In this document: piece by piece, positions 1 through 9,504 of the stretch
Layout of the letters: each line of letters starts with the position of its first letter
Position numbering within the stretch: position 1 is the stretch's first letter
NCBI GenBank assembly: GCA_963793625.1
Contig: CAWCAT010000004.1
Span: 310,001 to 374,000 of the forward strand
Length of the DNA stretch: 64,000 bases
Direction of reading: 5' to 3'
Source: G963668605 sp963793625
GTDB taxonomy: Bacteria > Acidobacteriota > Terriglobia > Bryobacterales > Bryobacteraceae
Notes under the pieces: model-generated
Databases searched by the model: none
Seen by the model: the letters and a program-made list of their open reading frames with translations, nothing else
What the model was told of the DNA's origin: nothing
Made by a program: the position numbers and the translations under genes

Positions 1-1837
1 GGATCGACGATCCGTTCGGCGAGGCCACAAGCATTGTGTTCAGGGCGATTCCGTTCTGGTAAACACCCAGCGTTGGAAGCTCGATAGCCGAGCGCGTTGC
101 CCAATCGACCTTGTCAATGGTGTGCTTTGCACCTGCGACACGGCACGCTGCTAACAACGCCTGGCCCGACGAAGCCAGGGATCGAGGATAGTGCCCGCCC
201 GGAAACCAGATGGGGGCTTGCGGCTCAAGGGTCTCGATGTCGAAAACGTTCGCGTACTGCGAGTTATCATTGCCAACCAGAAGATAACGTTGGTCAAAAG
301 TAATCGCAAGTTGAGTCGGGGTGTTGCCTGTCCGCAGGGTAGCGATTTGCGTGAATGTAGTTCCATCGAAGACCAGCACCTGATTCTTGTCCTGACGCAG
401 GATATAGAACCGGTCACGCGTCGGGTCCGCAAGTAGGTCAACCAACTTCCCTGGGACGTTTACTGAGGTTCCGCGCTGATCGGGATCGTGCAGGTTCATG
501 AGTACGCGAACCTTTGAGGGCAGATTCACGGCTTGAGACGAACTGATAGTTAAAGTCGCCGTGACAGTACCCTTCTGGTTCTGCAAGCTCGCCGGATCCA
601 CCCGGACCTTAATGACCGCTGGCGTCATTCCAGAAGCCGGCGACACGGTTACAGCTCTATCGGAAGAGACGATTGAGAACGCAGTATTCCCGCCGCCGGG
701 ATCGACGATAGTCAGTTCCTGCGTCATCACCCGACGGTCACACGCATTACCGCGAATGAGCAGATCTTCCTGTGTAGGCATGACCCGCGACGTCTTGGCG
801 AGCGAACCAACCGGAAGGACAAGGACACCACTATCGGACACCGAGTAAAGCGTCATTCCATCGGATGAAAGCTGACTCCTGCCCGCCAGATTCTCAGGCA
901 ATTGCAGCTTTTCACGAATATGAAGGTTATCCAGGTCGGCAATGTAGAGCATGGGAAGTGTTACTGAACCCGCAGCCTGCGTAGTCTCAGGTATTTGCGC
1001 GTAAATGACTCCACGGGCGGCATCGATAGCGTGGCTGCCGATATTCAACTGGCCCGATGGACTTCTCCATTGCGCCAGAAGATTGTCCTGAATTCCCGAG
1101 GACTGAAACACGCCCCATCCTGCAGCGTAGATAGTGCCGTCGCGGTTCACACTGACAGTGCGCGGCCCAAGCGGCGGCGAAGCGATATACCCGAGCGACA
1201 TGATTCGGCCCGTGTTCACGTCGTATCGAAAGCGAATCGTATCGGTCAAACCGAATATTTTTGTTCCGTCACCAGATGTCGCGACGGATGCCGCAATAAT
1301 CTGCGGAGGGAAATTCACAGGAGCCACGGGAAGGGTTTTGGCCGTAACCCCAGCCACTGTATCCAACACCTCTGTCGTACCAAGAATCGGATCGAACAGC
1401 AGGAAGTCGTGGGTTGTTACAACCAAGGCACGGTTGTCGAGCCCAAAAGCGACACCCAGTGGCGGATAGCCCATTACAAACGTCTGCTTGTCGCTGCTTG
1501 TCAGGTTTATCACCGTCAACGCATTGTTCGAGGTGTTAGGAGCCAGGAAGGGGCTGAAGTGTGCCACGACAAGGAACCGGCCGTCAGGCGAGAGAGATAG
1601 AGCGCCGGGTTGAGGCGGCACGTTGATCGATCTCAGGACGGAAGAATCGGACAGCGACACGACTTCAATACGATTCGCCGTGAAGTTCGCCACATAGAGC
1701 ACGCCGCGAGCCTCATCGAGCGATAGGTCCGCTGCGTGCCCTCCGACTGCGACCACTTTGCCGAAAGTGCCGCCGAGCACAGTCCCCCCGAGGGAACACG
1801 TCAGCGCACAGATCAACAACCAAGACTTGCAGTTCAT
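1..1837 (-). CDS. Secreted beta-propeller / BACON-like / beta-propeller protein (3' end outside window)
   Basis: The frame is open from an ATG at 1837 to the window edge, giving about 612 visible residues, so the C-terminus is missing. Residues 1-22 form a signal peptide (basic start, hydrophobic LLICALTCSLGG core). Repeats of the YVTN type (for example LDEARGVLYVANFTANRIEV and LSLSPDGRFLVVAHFS) indicate a beta-propeller. A BACON-like Ig module with TIVDPGGGNTAFSI and VTVSPASGMTPAVIKV follows, and propeller-like repeats resume (LLADPTRDRFYILRQDKNQV, LAITFDQRYLLVGND). It lies directly behind the Tad genes on the same strand, so it may be a surface or secreted partner of the pilus, but that is inference from position. 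A hairpin at 1873-1904 separates it from the small gene upstream. Its function is unknown; an enzyme is unlikely from what is visible. Confidence 0.8.
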   Translation of the reverse strand, partial: MNCKSWLLICALTCSLGGTVLGGTFGKVVAVGGHAADLSLDEARGVLYVANFTANRIEVVSLSDSSVLRSINVPPQPGALSLSPDGRFLVVAHFSPFLAPNTSNNALTVINLTSSDKQTFVMGYPPLGVAFGLDNRALVVTTHDFLLFDPILGTTEVLDTVAGVTAKTLPVAPVNFPPQIIAASVATSGDGTKIFGLTDTIRFRYDVNTGRIMSLGYIASPPLGPRTVSVNRDGTIYAAGWGVFQSSGIQDNLLAQWRSPSGQLNIGSHAIDAARGVIYAQIPETTQAAGSVTLPMLYIADLDNLHIREKLQLPENLAGRSQLSSDGMTLYSVSDSGVLVLPVGSLAKTSRVMPTQEDLLIRGNACDRRVMTQELTIVDPGGGNTAFSIVSSDRAVTVSPASGMTPAVIKVRVDPASLQNQKGTVTATLTISSSQAVNLPSKVRVLMNLHDPDQRGTSVNVPGKLVDLLADPTRDRFYILRQDKNQVLVFDGTTFTQIATLRTGNTPTQLAITFDQRYLLVGNDNSQYANVFDIETLEPQAPIWFPGGHYPRSLASSGQALLAACRVAGAKHTIDKVDWATRSAIELPTLGVYQNGIALNTMLVASPNGSSI

Positions 1838-1872
1838 AAACTCGCCCTTGAAAACCAAATTTCTACTGGCAA

Positions 1873-1904
1873 GGGAGGCTTCGAAGTACTCTTCAATGCC
1901 TCCC
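1873..1904 (-). terminator. Intergenic hairpin between the 30-codon gene and the propeller gene
   Basis: GGGAGGC at 1873-1879 pairs with GCCTCCC at 1898-1904, and the intervening bases extend the stem imperfectly. Only a short T run follows on the minus strand. It could therefore be a weak terminator, an attenuator or an mRNA-stabilising element rather than a full stop. It lies inside the 87-base gap after the small gene. Confidence 0.4.
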
Positions 1905-1924
1905 GCAGCGCCAGACCTGCCACA

Positions 1925-2017
1925 CTACTCCACGTTCTTCTTGCGGCGCAGGACAATTACTCCTAAGAACAGAACCGCGAGTACCGCGCAAACGATGCGA
2001 ACCATAGATGGGTCCAT
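1925..2017 (-). CDS. 30-residue single-span membrane peptide downstream of tadC
   Basis: An ATG at 2015-2017 follows an AGGAG Shine-Dalgarno motif (2023-2027 on the complementary strand) and opens a 30-codon frame ending in TAG. The product has a short polar start (MDPSMVR), a continuous hydrophobic span of about 16-18 residues (IVCAVLAVLFLGVIV) and a basic tail (LRRKKNVE). This predicts one membrane span with the tail in the cytoplasm. It is 34 bases after tadC and 87 bases before the propeller gene. It is too short for a Flp pilin and lacks the processing site with a following glutamate and tyrosine. I do not recognise a family. The good ribosome site and clear topology make it a likely real gene. 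Confidence 0.55.
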   Translation of the reverse strand: MDPSMVRIVCAVLAVLFLGVIVLRRKKNVE

Positions 2018-2051
2018 TTAATTCTCCTTTTCCGCTAAAGCGGGTATCTTG

Positions 2052-2972
2052 CTACATGTTGTTCATCATCGGGATCAACTCCCGAACGATTCTTACCGCA
2101 ATCGGCCCAACCGTCACCACGAACAGGGACGGCAATATACAAAAAAAGATCGGAAAGATCAGCTTTACGCCCAATTTCGCCGCTTTTTCCTCGGCGATCT
2201 GGCGCGCCTGAACTCGCATATAATCGGCGTGAGCCCTAAGACTCTGAGCAACGCCGGTGCCGAATCGATCAGCCTGGATCAGAACCGCGACCAGTTTTCT
2301 CAGGTCATCTACTCCGGTTCTCTCTGCCAGGTTTCTTAATGAATCGGCACGTCGGTTCCCAGCCTTTAGTTCCAGATTGACAATAGTGAATTCTTCCGCG
2401 ATTTCGGGGTGGGCATGTTCCAGTTCCTTAGCCACTTGCACGATCGCCTGGTCCAGGCCTAAGCCGGACTCGACGCAAACTACGAGCAGGTCTAACGCGT
2501 TCGGCAACCCGCGCCGGACAGCTTTTTGACGCCGCTTCGCCATGATCTTCACGTATTCGTTCGGACCGAAAAAGCCCGCTGCCGCAGAGGCTGCGACGGC
2601 GAGAAACTTGTTCTCACTCGGCGCGGCTGAACTGGACACAAGCATGAGCATCACAACCGGAAAAACGACCACAAAAAACGCCTTGGCGCCATAAAGGATT
2701 TTCATCGCGTTTGGGGTTCGGAAACCCGCCCGGATGAGCCGCTTCTGGATTACATTCGCGTCCTTTGGGGATGCGGGAATAACCGTACCGAGCCTTTGCA
2801 GCAGTTCACGGAAGGCTAGGCTGGGATGGGCCGGCATGTGTTCGTCGGCGGTCATCCCTGCTCCTGTAACGCGCTCTATAGCTTCCTTGGGACGCACCCA
2901 GAGTTTCATTCCGAGTAGAGATATCCCTAATGCCACACCGACGAATATTAAAGCGGCGATCAGAACTGACAT
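2052..2972 (-). CDS. tadC: TadC, inner-membrane platform protein of the Tad pilus (type II secretion F family)
   Basis: This 306-residue protein has an N-terminal membrane anchor (VLIAALIFVGVALGISLLG) followed by a cytoplasmic stretch. The T2SSF domain carries the family signature around ALDLLVVCVESGLGLDQAIVQVAKE and RTGVDDLRKLVAVLIQADRFG. Two C-terminal hydrophobic spans end the protein. TadC pairs with TadB as the membrane platform on which the TadA ATPase drives pilin assembly. GAGG sits 8 bases before the ATG. It starts 3 bases after tadB and belongs to the same operon. TadC is assigned over TadB because it is the second, C-terminal member of the pair and the more hydrophobic at its ends. 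Confidence 0.9.
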   Translation of the reverse strand: MSVLIAALIFVGVALGISLLGMKLWVRPKEAIERVTGAGMTADEHMPAHPSLAFRELLQRLGTVIPASPKDANVIQKRLIRAGFRTPNAMKILYGAKAFFVVVFPVVMLMLVSSSAAPSENKFLAVAASAAAGFFGPNEYVKIMAKRRQKAVRRGLPNALDLLVVCVESGLGLDQAIVQVAKELEHAHPEIAEEFTIVNLELKAGNRRADSLRNLAERTGVDDLRKLVAVLIQADRFGTGVAQSLRAHADYMRVQARQIAEEKAAKLGVKLIFPIFFCILPSLFVVTVGPIAVRIVRELIPMMNNM

Positions 2973-2975
2973 GAT

Positions 2976-3959
2976 TTATACCTCGATCGAAACAATCTTC
3001 TGCATGACCATGTAGCCAATTAATTGAAGAGCGACGGCAACGCCCATCATGATTTGGCCCGTCTCATCCAGAAAAAAGAACTCTACATACGACGGGTTTA
3101 CAAAAAACATCAGGACTGCAACGGCGATCGGGATCGAAGACAAGGCCGTGCCCGTCATGCGTCCATGCGCGCTGATGGCCCTGATGCGGCCACGCAGCTT
3201 GAACCGTTCCCGAATCACATAGGCCAGTTTGTCGAGAATTTCCGCTAAATTGCCGCCCGTGCGTTTCTGCAGAAGGACCGCCGAGACGAAAAAGTGCACA
3301 TCCAGCAGCGGAATTCGCTTAGCGAGTTTCTGGAGTGCCATATCCAGGGGCAAGCCGAGGTTATGCTCTTCAAAAGCGCGCCGAAACTCACTCGACAACG
3401 GCTCCTGGAACTCTTTATGGATCATCTCGAGCGAGACTGCGAAACCGTGACCAGCACGCATCGAGCGGGCCACAAATTCCAGGCTTTCGGGAAACTGCTC
3501 CTCAAAGGCGTGCAAGCGCTTGCGTTTCTTCAGCTTCACCCAAAGAACGGGTAGTGCTCCGAACAACGTACCTACAGGCAAAGCGATCCACTGGGCGGAA
3601 CTGGGGAGCAAGTACCATGTGGGAACAAAGCCCAACAGGAATAGCGCGAGACAGGCGTGTATCAAGCGGGCAACTTTCCACTTTAAGCCTGCCTGCTCCA
3701 GCAACTCGGTCAGGCGCTCAGTGAGTTCAAACTTCTTGAGCAGGCGCAGAACGAACTTGCCGGTTGTCTTATCCTCAACCTCAATCAAGTTTGCTTCGGC
3801 TGTTTTTGCTCCGGCTTTCGCTTTTCTCTGGGCAGGAGTACCAAGCAGTCGATTCTTGACCTTATCTACGTCCGCTGATTGGAAAGCCCGCGAGACGATC
3901 CACCAGATCACCATGGCAACCAGCCAAATGAGGGCTGCGATAATTGCAAAAGTGGTCAT
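2976..3959 (-). CDS. tadB: TadB, inner-membrane platform protein of the Tad pilus
   Basis: This 327-residue protein starts with a membrane segment (FAIIAALIWLVAMVIWWIVS), then a charged linker, a hydrophobic pair (LALFLLGFVPTWYLLPSS), and a T2SSF domain with the usual FPESLEFVARSMRAGHGFAV and KRTGGNLAEILDKLAYVIRE motifs. Two further spans lie at the C-terminus. The frame extends upstream, but the ATG at 3957-3959 is chosen because GGAGG at the end of tadA lies directly before it and the product then starts with the expected anchor. Only one base separates it from the tadA stop, which suggests translational coupling. Confidence 0.92.
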   Translation of the reverse strand: MTTFAIIAALIWLVAMVIWWIVSRAFQSADVDKVKNRLLGTPAQRKAKAGAKTAEANLIEVEDKTTGKFVLRLLKKFELTERLTELLEQAGLKWKVARLIHACLALFLLGFVPTWYLLPSSAQWIALPVGTLFGALPVLWVKLKKRKRLHAFEEQFPESLEFVARSMRAGHGFAVSLEMIHKEFQEPLSSEFRRAFEEHNLGLPLDMALQKLAKRIPLLDVHFFVSAVLLQKRTGGNLAEILDKLAYVIRERFKLRGRIRAISAHGRMTGTALSSIPIAVAVLMFFVNPSYVEFFFLDETGQIMMGVAVALQLIGYMVMQKIVSIEV

Positions 3960-3960
3960 T

Positions 3961-5286
3961 CTAGACCTCCACCACTTCATCGAATAAGTCAGGGCGCAGC
4001 CGGATGCCCGCGGCAAGCAGTTTTTCCCAAAACTTCGGGCGAATGCCTGTGGCTGCGAAACGGCCAATTACTTTGCCTTCGGGCGATAGGCCGCGCTTTT
4101 CGAAAACGAAAATATCCTGCAACGTGACGATTTCGCCTTCCATGCCGGTCACCTCTGTAATACTTGTCACCCGGCGTGAACCATCGCTCAGACGCGCCGC
4201 CTGCACCAGCACGTTCACTGCGCTGGAGATCTGCTGCCTGATGGAGGTTAACTGCATGCTGGAATTCGCTAGTGAAACCATCACTTCGAGACGCGAAACC
4301 GCATCACGCGGCGTATTTGCGTGAACCGTGGTCAATGATCCGTCGTGACCGGTATTCATGGCCTGGAGCATGTCGAGCGCTTCAGCGCCGCGAACTTCGC
4401 CGACAATGATACGGTCAGGACGCATACGCAAGCAGTTGACGAGCAACTCGCGCTGACGTATTGCACCTTGACCTTCCAGGTTGGGAGGACGGGTTTCCAG
4501 ACGAGCGACGTGCGGCTGCTTCAGCTGCAACTCCGCCGCATCCTCAATTGTCACGATGCGTTCCTTCGGATTGATGAAGTACGACATCGCGTTTAGCAGG
4601 GTAGTCTTTCCAGCGCCGGTTCCGCCCGCGATGATGATATTCATCTTGGCTTTTACGGCCGCCTCAAGCAGTTCCATCATGCCGGCCGTGAGTGCCTTCT
4701 TTTCCACCAGGTCCGGAGGCATCAACTTGTCCTGGCTGAAACGGCGAATAGAGAGCAACGGGCCATCAAGCGCCAGTGGAGGAATGATGGCGTTGACGCG
4801 CGAGCCATCCATCAGGCGGGCGTCCACCATCGGCGTGGATTCATCCACACGGCGCCCGACTTGCGACACGATCTTATCGATGATGCGCAACAGGTGTTGA
4901 TCATCGCGAAAGGTGACCGAGGTCAGCTCCAGTAGTCCTTTGCGTTCGACATAGACCTGCTTGTGGCCGTTCACCAGGATGTCCGAAATGGTGGGATCCT
5001 GCAGCAAGGGCTCAAGCGGCCCGAGCCCAAAAACCTCATCCAGAACTTCATCGCAAATCTGTTGCTTTTCGAGTGAACTCAGCAGCGTCGGTTCGCTGTC
5101 GATCAGTGAAATCAGCGCCTGGCGAACTTCACCGCGGACGCGCTGGTTGTCAATCGAAGCAAGCGCCTCCAGATTGATTTTGTCCAGCAACTTGCGGTGA
5201 AGCGTGAACTTAAACTCCTGATATTCAGGACGGAGAGCCATCTTGGGCTTTCCCGAGTTCTTCAGGAGCCGTTGCTCCCAGCTCAT
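3961..5286 (-). CDS. tadA: TadA/CpaF, hexameric ATPase powering Tad pilus assembly
   Basis: This 441-residue protein belongs to the secretion ATPase family. The N-terminal domain precedes a catalytic core with Walker A GGTGAGKTT at residues 221-229. An Asp box (IVTIEDAAELQL), a Walker B region (RPDRIIVGEVRGAEALDMLQ) and a His box (TGHDGSLTTVHAN) follow. These are all the hallmarks of CpaF/TadA ATPases, and the length is normal for the family. It acts on the cytoplasmic face with TadB and TadC and the localisation protein CpaE/TadZ encoded just upstream. The frame is intact. Confidence 0.96.
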   Translation of the reverse strand: MSWEQRLLKNSGKPKMALRPEYQEFKFTLHRKLLDKINLEALASIDNQRVRGEVRQALISLIDSEPTLLSSLEKQQICDEVLDEVFGLGPLEPLLQDPTISDILVNGHKQVYVERKGLLELTSVTFRDDQHLLRIIDKIVSQVGRRVDESTPMVDARLMDGSRVNAIIPPLALDGPLLSIRRFSQDKLMPPDLVEKKALTAGMMELLEAAVKAKMNIIIAGGTGAGKTTLLNAMSYFINPKERIVTIEDAAELQLKQPHVARLETRPPNLEGQGAIRQRELLVNCLRMRPDRIIVGEVRGAEALDMLQAMNTGHDGSLTTVHANTPRDAVSRLEVMVSLANSSMQLTSIRQQISSAVNVLVQAARLSDGSRRVTSITEVTGMEGEIVTLQDIFVFEKRGLSPEGKVIGRFAATGIRPKFWEKLLAAGIRLRPDLFDEVVEV

Positions 5287-5329
5287 CTGCTGTGGCGTTT
5301 TTTGGTTCGACAGGTAAAATCATCGTTCG

Positions 5330-6537
5330 TTAACCATTCATTTGCGAAAGGGCCGGAACCATCTGTGATCTTCCGCGCTTTTCCGACGGAACTCTGTCGC
5401 AAAGTTTCCCGGCCAGGGTTTCGATCGCCTTGCCAAGCTCGCAATCAGTTCCAAGCGGCTGGCCGAGAGTCACCACCCTATGCAACGAGAAATAATCGTT
5501 CGCAAAGCGGGCGTGTATCGGGCAGCTGAAGATCTTTTCGATGTCGCCATCCCCGATCCCGTCGCGCTTGCTGGTCCGGTTCAAGAGCACGCGAAAACGT
5601 TCTTTTCCGATTCCGAGATGCAGCAACAGATTCACTGCCTTGCGTGTGAGGTGCAGACTCGGCAACTCCGTTGTCGAGATCATGAACGCCTGATCAGACT
5701 CGGTGAGCGCTAGCAGACTTAACCTTTGGAAAACTGATGGCAGATCCAGAACCACCCACTCATATAAGAACCGTGCGTACTCGAGCACTTCGTGCAATTT
5801 GCCCGGATCTATGAAGGACAGTTGCGGCACTTCAGGCGCGGGCAAAATGTCGACTCCGCCGTGGCTCACGGTCAGCGCGGACCAGAAAGCCGCATCCATT
5901 TTGTCCGTCTTCTCCAGCATATCCAGCAAGCGAGTGAGAGTGATTCAGCTTCAGACAGAAGCCTACGGTTCCACCCATCAAGTCGCAATCCATTAGAAGT
6001 ACACGCTTGCCGGTCAGTTTCTTAAGGGAAAACGCCGTCTGCATTGCCAACGTTGAAGCACCCGAGCCAGGTTTAGCGCTCGTGAAAACGACGACTTTGC
6101 CCAGCTCCGGTTGTTCAGTTGTATCCGGAAGCTTCAACCTGCGGATTCGTCCGACGGCTTCGAACAGAGTCGCGGTCTCAAATGGCGCGTACAAGAATTC
6201 CGTGGCACCCAATCGCAGCGCGCCCAGGATCGTATGTGAATCGTTGTGTGTGTGAACGCCGATCACGTGGACTGCCGGCTGGAACGAGTATGCCGCTCGA
6301 ATGATTTCCGCCGCAGCATCGAACTCCGTTGCCATGTCCAGCACAACTACATCCGGCTTCGATTGGCGCAGTCGTAGCTCGAGGGCCTGCCTGGACGGAT
6401 ACGATTTCATATCCGCCAGCATTTGAAACGCCCGGGTTAGTGTGCAAGCGGCGCCGAACTGTTCCGCAATCTCGACGGTTAGGCGAGATCATCAGTGCCG
6501 TCAGCGGATGCTCGTTGCTCATTTCGCGCAGTTCCAT
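5330..6537 (-). CDS. cpaE: CpaE/TadZ-like localisation ATPase (two frame breaks)
   Basis: Three frames must be joined: about 6537-6480, 6480-5935 and 5935-5330. The reconstructed protein has an N-terminal receiver-like domain (PDVVVLDMATEFDAAAEIIR, LRLGATEFLYAP). A MinD/ParA-type ATPase domain follows with VVVFTSAKPGSGASTLAMQT, LLMDCDLMGGTVGFCL and YEWVVLDLPSVFQ. In Tad systems this protein sits at the pole or assembly site and recruits the machinery. The deviant Walker A reads KPGSGAST, so the usual lysine of GK(T/S) is absent, as in other TadZ proteins. The breaks near 6480 and 5935 leave domain order and homology intact on both sides, so sequence error is more likely than decay. The start could instead be the internal ATG at 6522. 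Confidence 0.8.
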
Positions 6538-6623
6538 GTATCTAGCCGCATTTCCGCGGCGTCTTAGAGTCTTCTAAAAACTACTATTTCGCTCTTTTGA
6601 GCCAGCCGCCGTTGCTCTGGAGC

Positions 6624-7954
6624 TTACGGTTCTTTCCCTTTCAGGCGTTTGTCAAAGTCCCTGGGCGCCATGAACTCTCTGGGCATTACCGGGATCGCTC
6701 GGGTCGCCTCCCTCCAATGGCTGGACGGTTCGGGTGTTACCAGAACGACCAGTTCGCTTTTCGATTTCTTCTCCGCTGCGTGATCTTAAAAAGCACACCA
6801 AGAACTGGAATATTCGCGAGACCCGGAATCCGTTGAATGCTCTCGGCCACACGGTCGTCGATCAGGCCGGCAATCACAAAACTCTGTCCGGGGCCAATTC
6901 GATGTTCGTCTCCATACGCCGGGTCGCCAGGGCCGGGATCGTAAAGCCGGACACGCTGACCGAGTTTGCGATGTCGATCGTCGAAACTTCGGGTTTCACA
7001 TAGAGCTTGATAGTGCTGTTTGGCGTCAGACGTCGGCAGTAAAGGTCAGACGGATACCAAATTCTCGGAATTGAATCGTAACCGCGCCGGCGTTACCGCT
7101 GCCCTGCAGAACGGGAACTGGGAACTCGCCGCCGACCAGAAAGCTTGCCTCTTTACCGTTCGTGGTGACCAGATTGGGCTCCGCCAGAATCTGCAGAATG
7201 TCCTGGTTCTGCAAAGCCTTGATGAAGGCGCCAATGTTCAGATCCGGGCCGGAAGGCAAAAACGTTCAACGCATCGCTCAAGCGAAAAAGTGGCATTCTC
7301 ACTGCCCCCGACCTGAGCCGACGGTCGAAGGCGGCGCAGAGAACTGTCCCGGTTGTCGTCCGTCCAAAAGTATTGCCAGCCCCTGTCGAGATCAGGTTCA
7401 CACCAAGGGAATGACCGGCAGAGCGGTTCAGTTCTGCAAACTTGACACGCAGTAGGATCTGCTTTTCAACCGGAGCGACCGCAATTTGCAAGATTATTCA
7501 CGACGCTCTTGGAGAGCGGCGTCGCAACAGCCAGCGGCACGATCCGAAACTTCCTTACACTTACTTTTCCCACCAGAGACACTGAATCCCGCGCGGACTG
7601 GACGTGGATGTCTTCGCCCGGAAACGTTTCGTTCAGCAATCGCCGGACGGGCTCCAGGTTATGCTCGACGGTGATGTTGTAGAACGTCCGCTGACCACTC
7701 TTGGCCCAGACAATGATCGTCGCGGCGCCATGTGATTTCCCGTGAAGCAGGATTTCGCGCGTGGTCACGGCGACCGCATCCACGATTGCTGGATCACTGG
7801 TGGAGATCTGCCGGATATCGGTCGGATAGTCGACCACGACGCTCTTCCCAATCGTCATCTTCAGTTCTTCCGAGTTGTTTCCGCAAGGGCTGGCCAGCAG
7901 GCGCAAAGCCGCCAGCAGACCCAATCCCAACCCGATTCGATGGGTCGATTTCAT
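6624..7954 (-). CDS. cpaC: CpaC/RcpA, outer-membrane secretin of the Tad pilus (several frame breaks)
   Basis: The protein can be followed across all three frames from ATG 7954 to TAA 6624. It has a signal peptide (residues 1-23), the N-terminal pilus-assembly domain (VVVDYPTDIRQISTSDPAIV, AATIIVWAKSGQRTFYNITV) and a BON-like part. The secretin core reads QILLRVKFAELNRSAGHSLG, DILQILAEPNLVTTNGKEAS, GGEFPVPVLQGSG and VTIQFREFGIRLTFTADV. It continues through VKPEVSTIDIANSVSVSGFT and RIPGLANIPVLGVLFK and closes with SELVVLVTPEP. The secretin forms the outer-membrane pore. Breaks fall near 7560-7530, 7480, 7270, 7025, 6890 and 6780. Domain order is perfect and each break is a one-base shift, which points to sequence error. 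It starts 19 bases after the cpaB stop. Confidence 0.82.
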
Positions 7955-7973
7955 TGGTTGATCCCCTTATTAC

Positions 7974-8850
7974 TTACCGTTTCCACCGTCTTTGCGTTCC
8001 CCGGATCACGATCACTTCGTCCGGCGGAGGAGGCAATGGTTTGGCGATGACGACCGGCGCAGGTGGTGGTGGCGCGACCGCCTTCGCCCTCGCTCGCGGA
8101 GGTTCATCTCCATCCCTGCCGGGCTTGCTCTTCATTTGGCCCGAATACAGCTCTGCAACTCTGCGTCCCGGGGTCTTTTCGATCACCTGGTCGCTTCCGT
8201 TGCGAAGGACCAGTTGAATGCGACCTTCCAGGTTCGACAGCGTCAGTGTCTCGGCTTGTTCGGGTGTAACCAGCAATGTCACTGTGGGGGCATTAATGGC
8301 CTGCCCGCGCGCGTCTGGCTGAATGTTTGTCCCAGCGGAGAGCACCAGGATGTTCTGCAACACCGTTGTAGTCAGCGTGTCGTCGGCACCGGTCGGCTTT
8401 CCTGTGACCAGGATGTCAACGCGCATCCCGGGAAGCACAAAACCGGATACGCCAACTACGTCATTAACCCTGACGGCAACGGCGCGCATTCCCACAGGAA
8501 TAATCGGCGCAAGACCCTGTCCGCTACCCCGAGCCGCGAGACGGCCATCCAGAATTGGTTCGTCTGCCAGGATGTTGCTGATCACCGGCCGGTCAACCAC
8601 TTCTTCGACCTTGGAAAAGCCAGCCTTCGGGAACTGCTCTACTGGCACCTTGACTACTTTCACATCAGCAGGCTTCAGCGTTACGCCGAGCGGCAAGTGC
8701 ATGCGCAGCAACTATCAGGTCTTTCGGGGCGGTCTTGTCCACTTGCGCCTTTGGCGAACCTGCGCGCGCGGTCATCTGGTAAAAGATGCTGGAAACCACC
8801 AGCGCAAAAATCAGGCTGACCCCAAGTACGGTAAGAAATCTGCGGTCCAT
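7974..8850 (-). CDS. cpaB: CpaB/RcpC, periplasmic Tad pilus assembly protein (one frame break)
   Basis: ATG 8850 opens a frame with an N-terminal anchor or signal (RFLTVLGVSLIFALVVSSIF). After a one-base shift near 8700 the remainder continues as an SAF domain (LPLGVTLKPADVKVVKV, RPVISNILADEPILDGRL) and the RcpC/CpaB domain (IIPVGMRAVAVRVNDVVGVS, VLPGMRVDILVTG, TLLVTPEQAETLTLSNLEGR, IQLVLRN). The tail is proline-rich, with PPPPAPV and PLPPPP, as is common in acidobacterial CpaB proteins. CpaB stabilises or modifies the secretin channel in the periplasm. It lies between tadV and cpaC in the operon. Confidence 0.85.
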
Positions 8851-8912
8851 GACTATCTCTCCTGCTAAAACTTCCGCGTCGATACTTCCATGCCGGACAG
8901 GCGACTCAGCGT

Positions 8913-9379
8913 CTAGCCCTTCGGCAAAAGCGCCAATAACACTCCGAGACTTATTGCTGGTGCGTACGGTATTGAATCCTTCTCACCCGACAGGCCACCC
9001 GACTGCACTCCACGCATCAGCCGGCGGAGCTGCCGAAAACCCAATCACTAAAAGCGCAAACAATCCGCCCAAAGCTGCAGTCCAGAGTGCCGCCTCACCC
9101 AATCGCGCCGGCCCGAGAATCGCGCCGAAACCGGCCATCAGTTTTACGTCGCCTCCGCCCATCCCGCCGAGCAGGTAGAAGCACAAGAAACACTCCGAAA
9201 CCGCAAATCGAACCCAAGGCGGCTGTTCCGAGTCCGGCCCAACCACCCGTAAGGCATTGATAGGTAATACCCAGGATCAACGCGGCCAGCGGAATCCAGT
9301 TCGAAATCCGCCGATGCGCCAAATCCTCGATCGTGGCAGTCAGGCCGATAGCGAGGGCTATCCAAAGCGCGGGAGTCAT
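8913..9379 (-). CDS. cpaA: TadV/CpaA prepilin peptidase (two frame breaks)
   Basis: Starting at ATG 9379 the product reads MTPALWIALAIGL, then DLAHRRISNWIPLAALILG, the first catalytic aspartate motif of A24 peptidases. After a shift near 9195 it continues with the essential GxGD motif inside LGGMGGGDVKLMAGFGAILG. After a second shift near 9010 it ends with the family-typical IPYAPAISLGVLLALLP and TAG at 8913. The result is about 155 residues, the usual size. It is an inner-membrane aspartic protease that trims Flp-type prepilins. The longer frame back to 9490 is not used because its first 37 residues are hydrophilic and unlike the family. Confidence 0.82.
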
Positions 9380-9504
9380 ATCTCGCACCTCATAGGCCGC
9401 CCGACATCTCGCCTGGTCCTTTTCTGCATCTCTTAAATCTTCGGCAGCGCTGGTGCTTTTCATTAGTGCGTCGAAAAACTTTTGCCCCAAAAGTTCCAGT
9501 ACTT

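Noticed and set aside
995..1600. Plus-strand open frame of about 200 codons at the left edge
   Set aside because: It is opposite to the secreted propeller gene, is rich in Arg and Cys with no pattern, and lacks a ribosome site.
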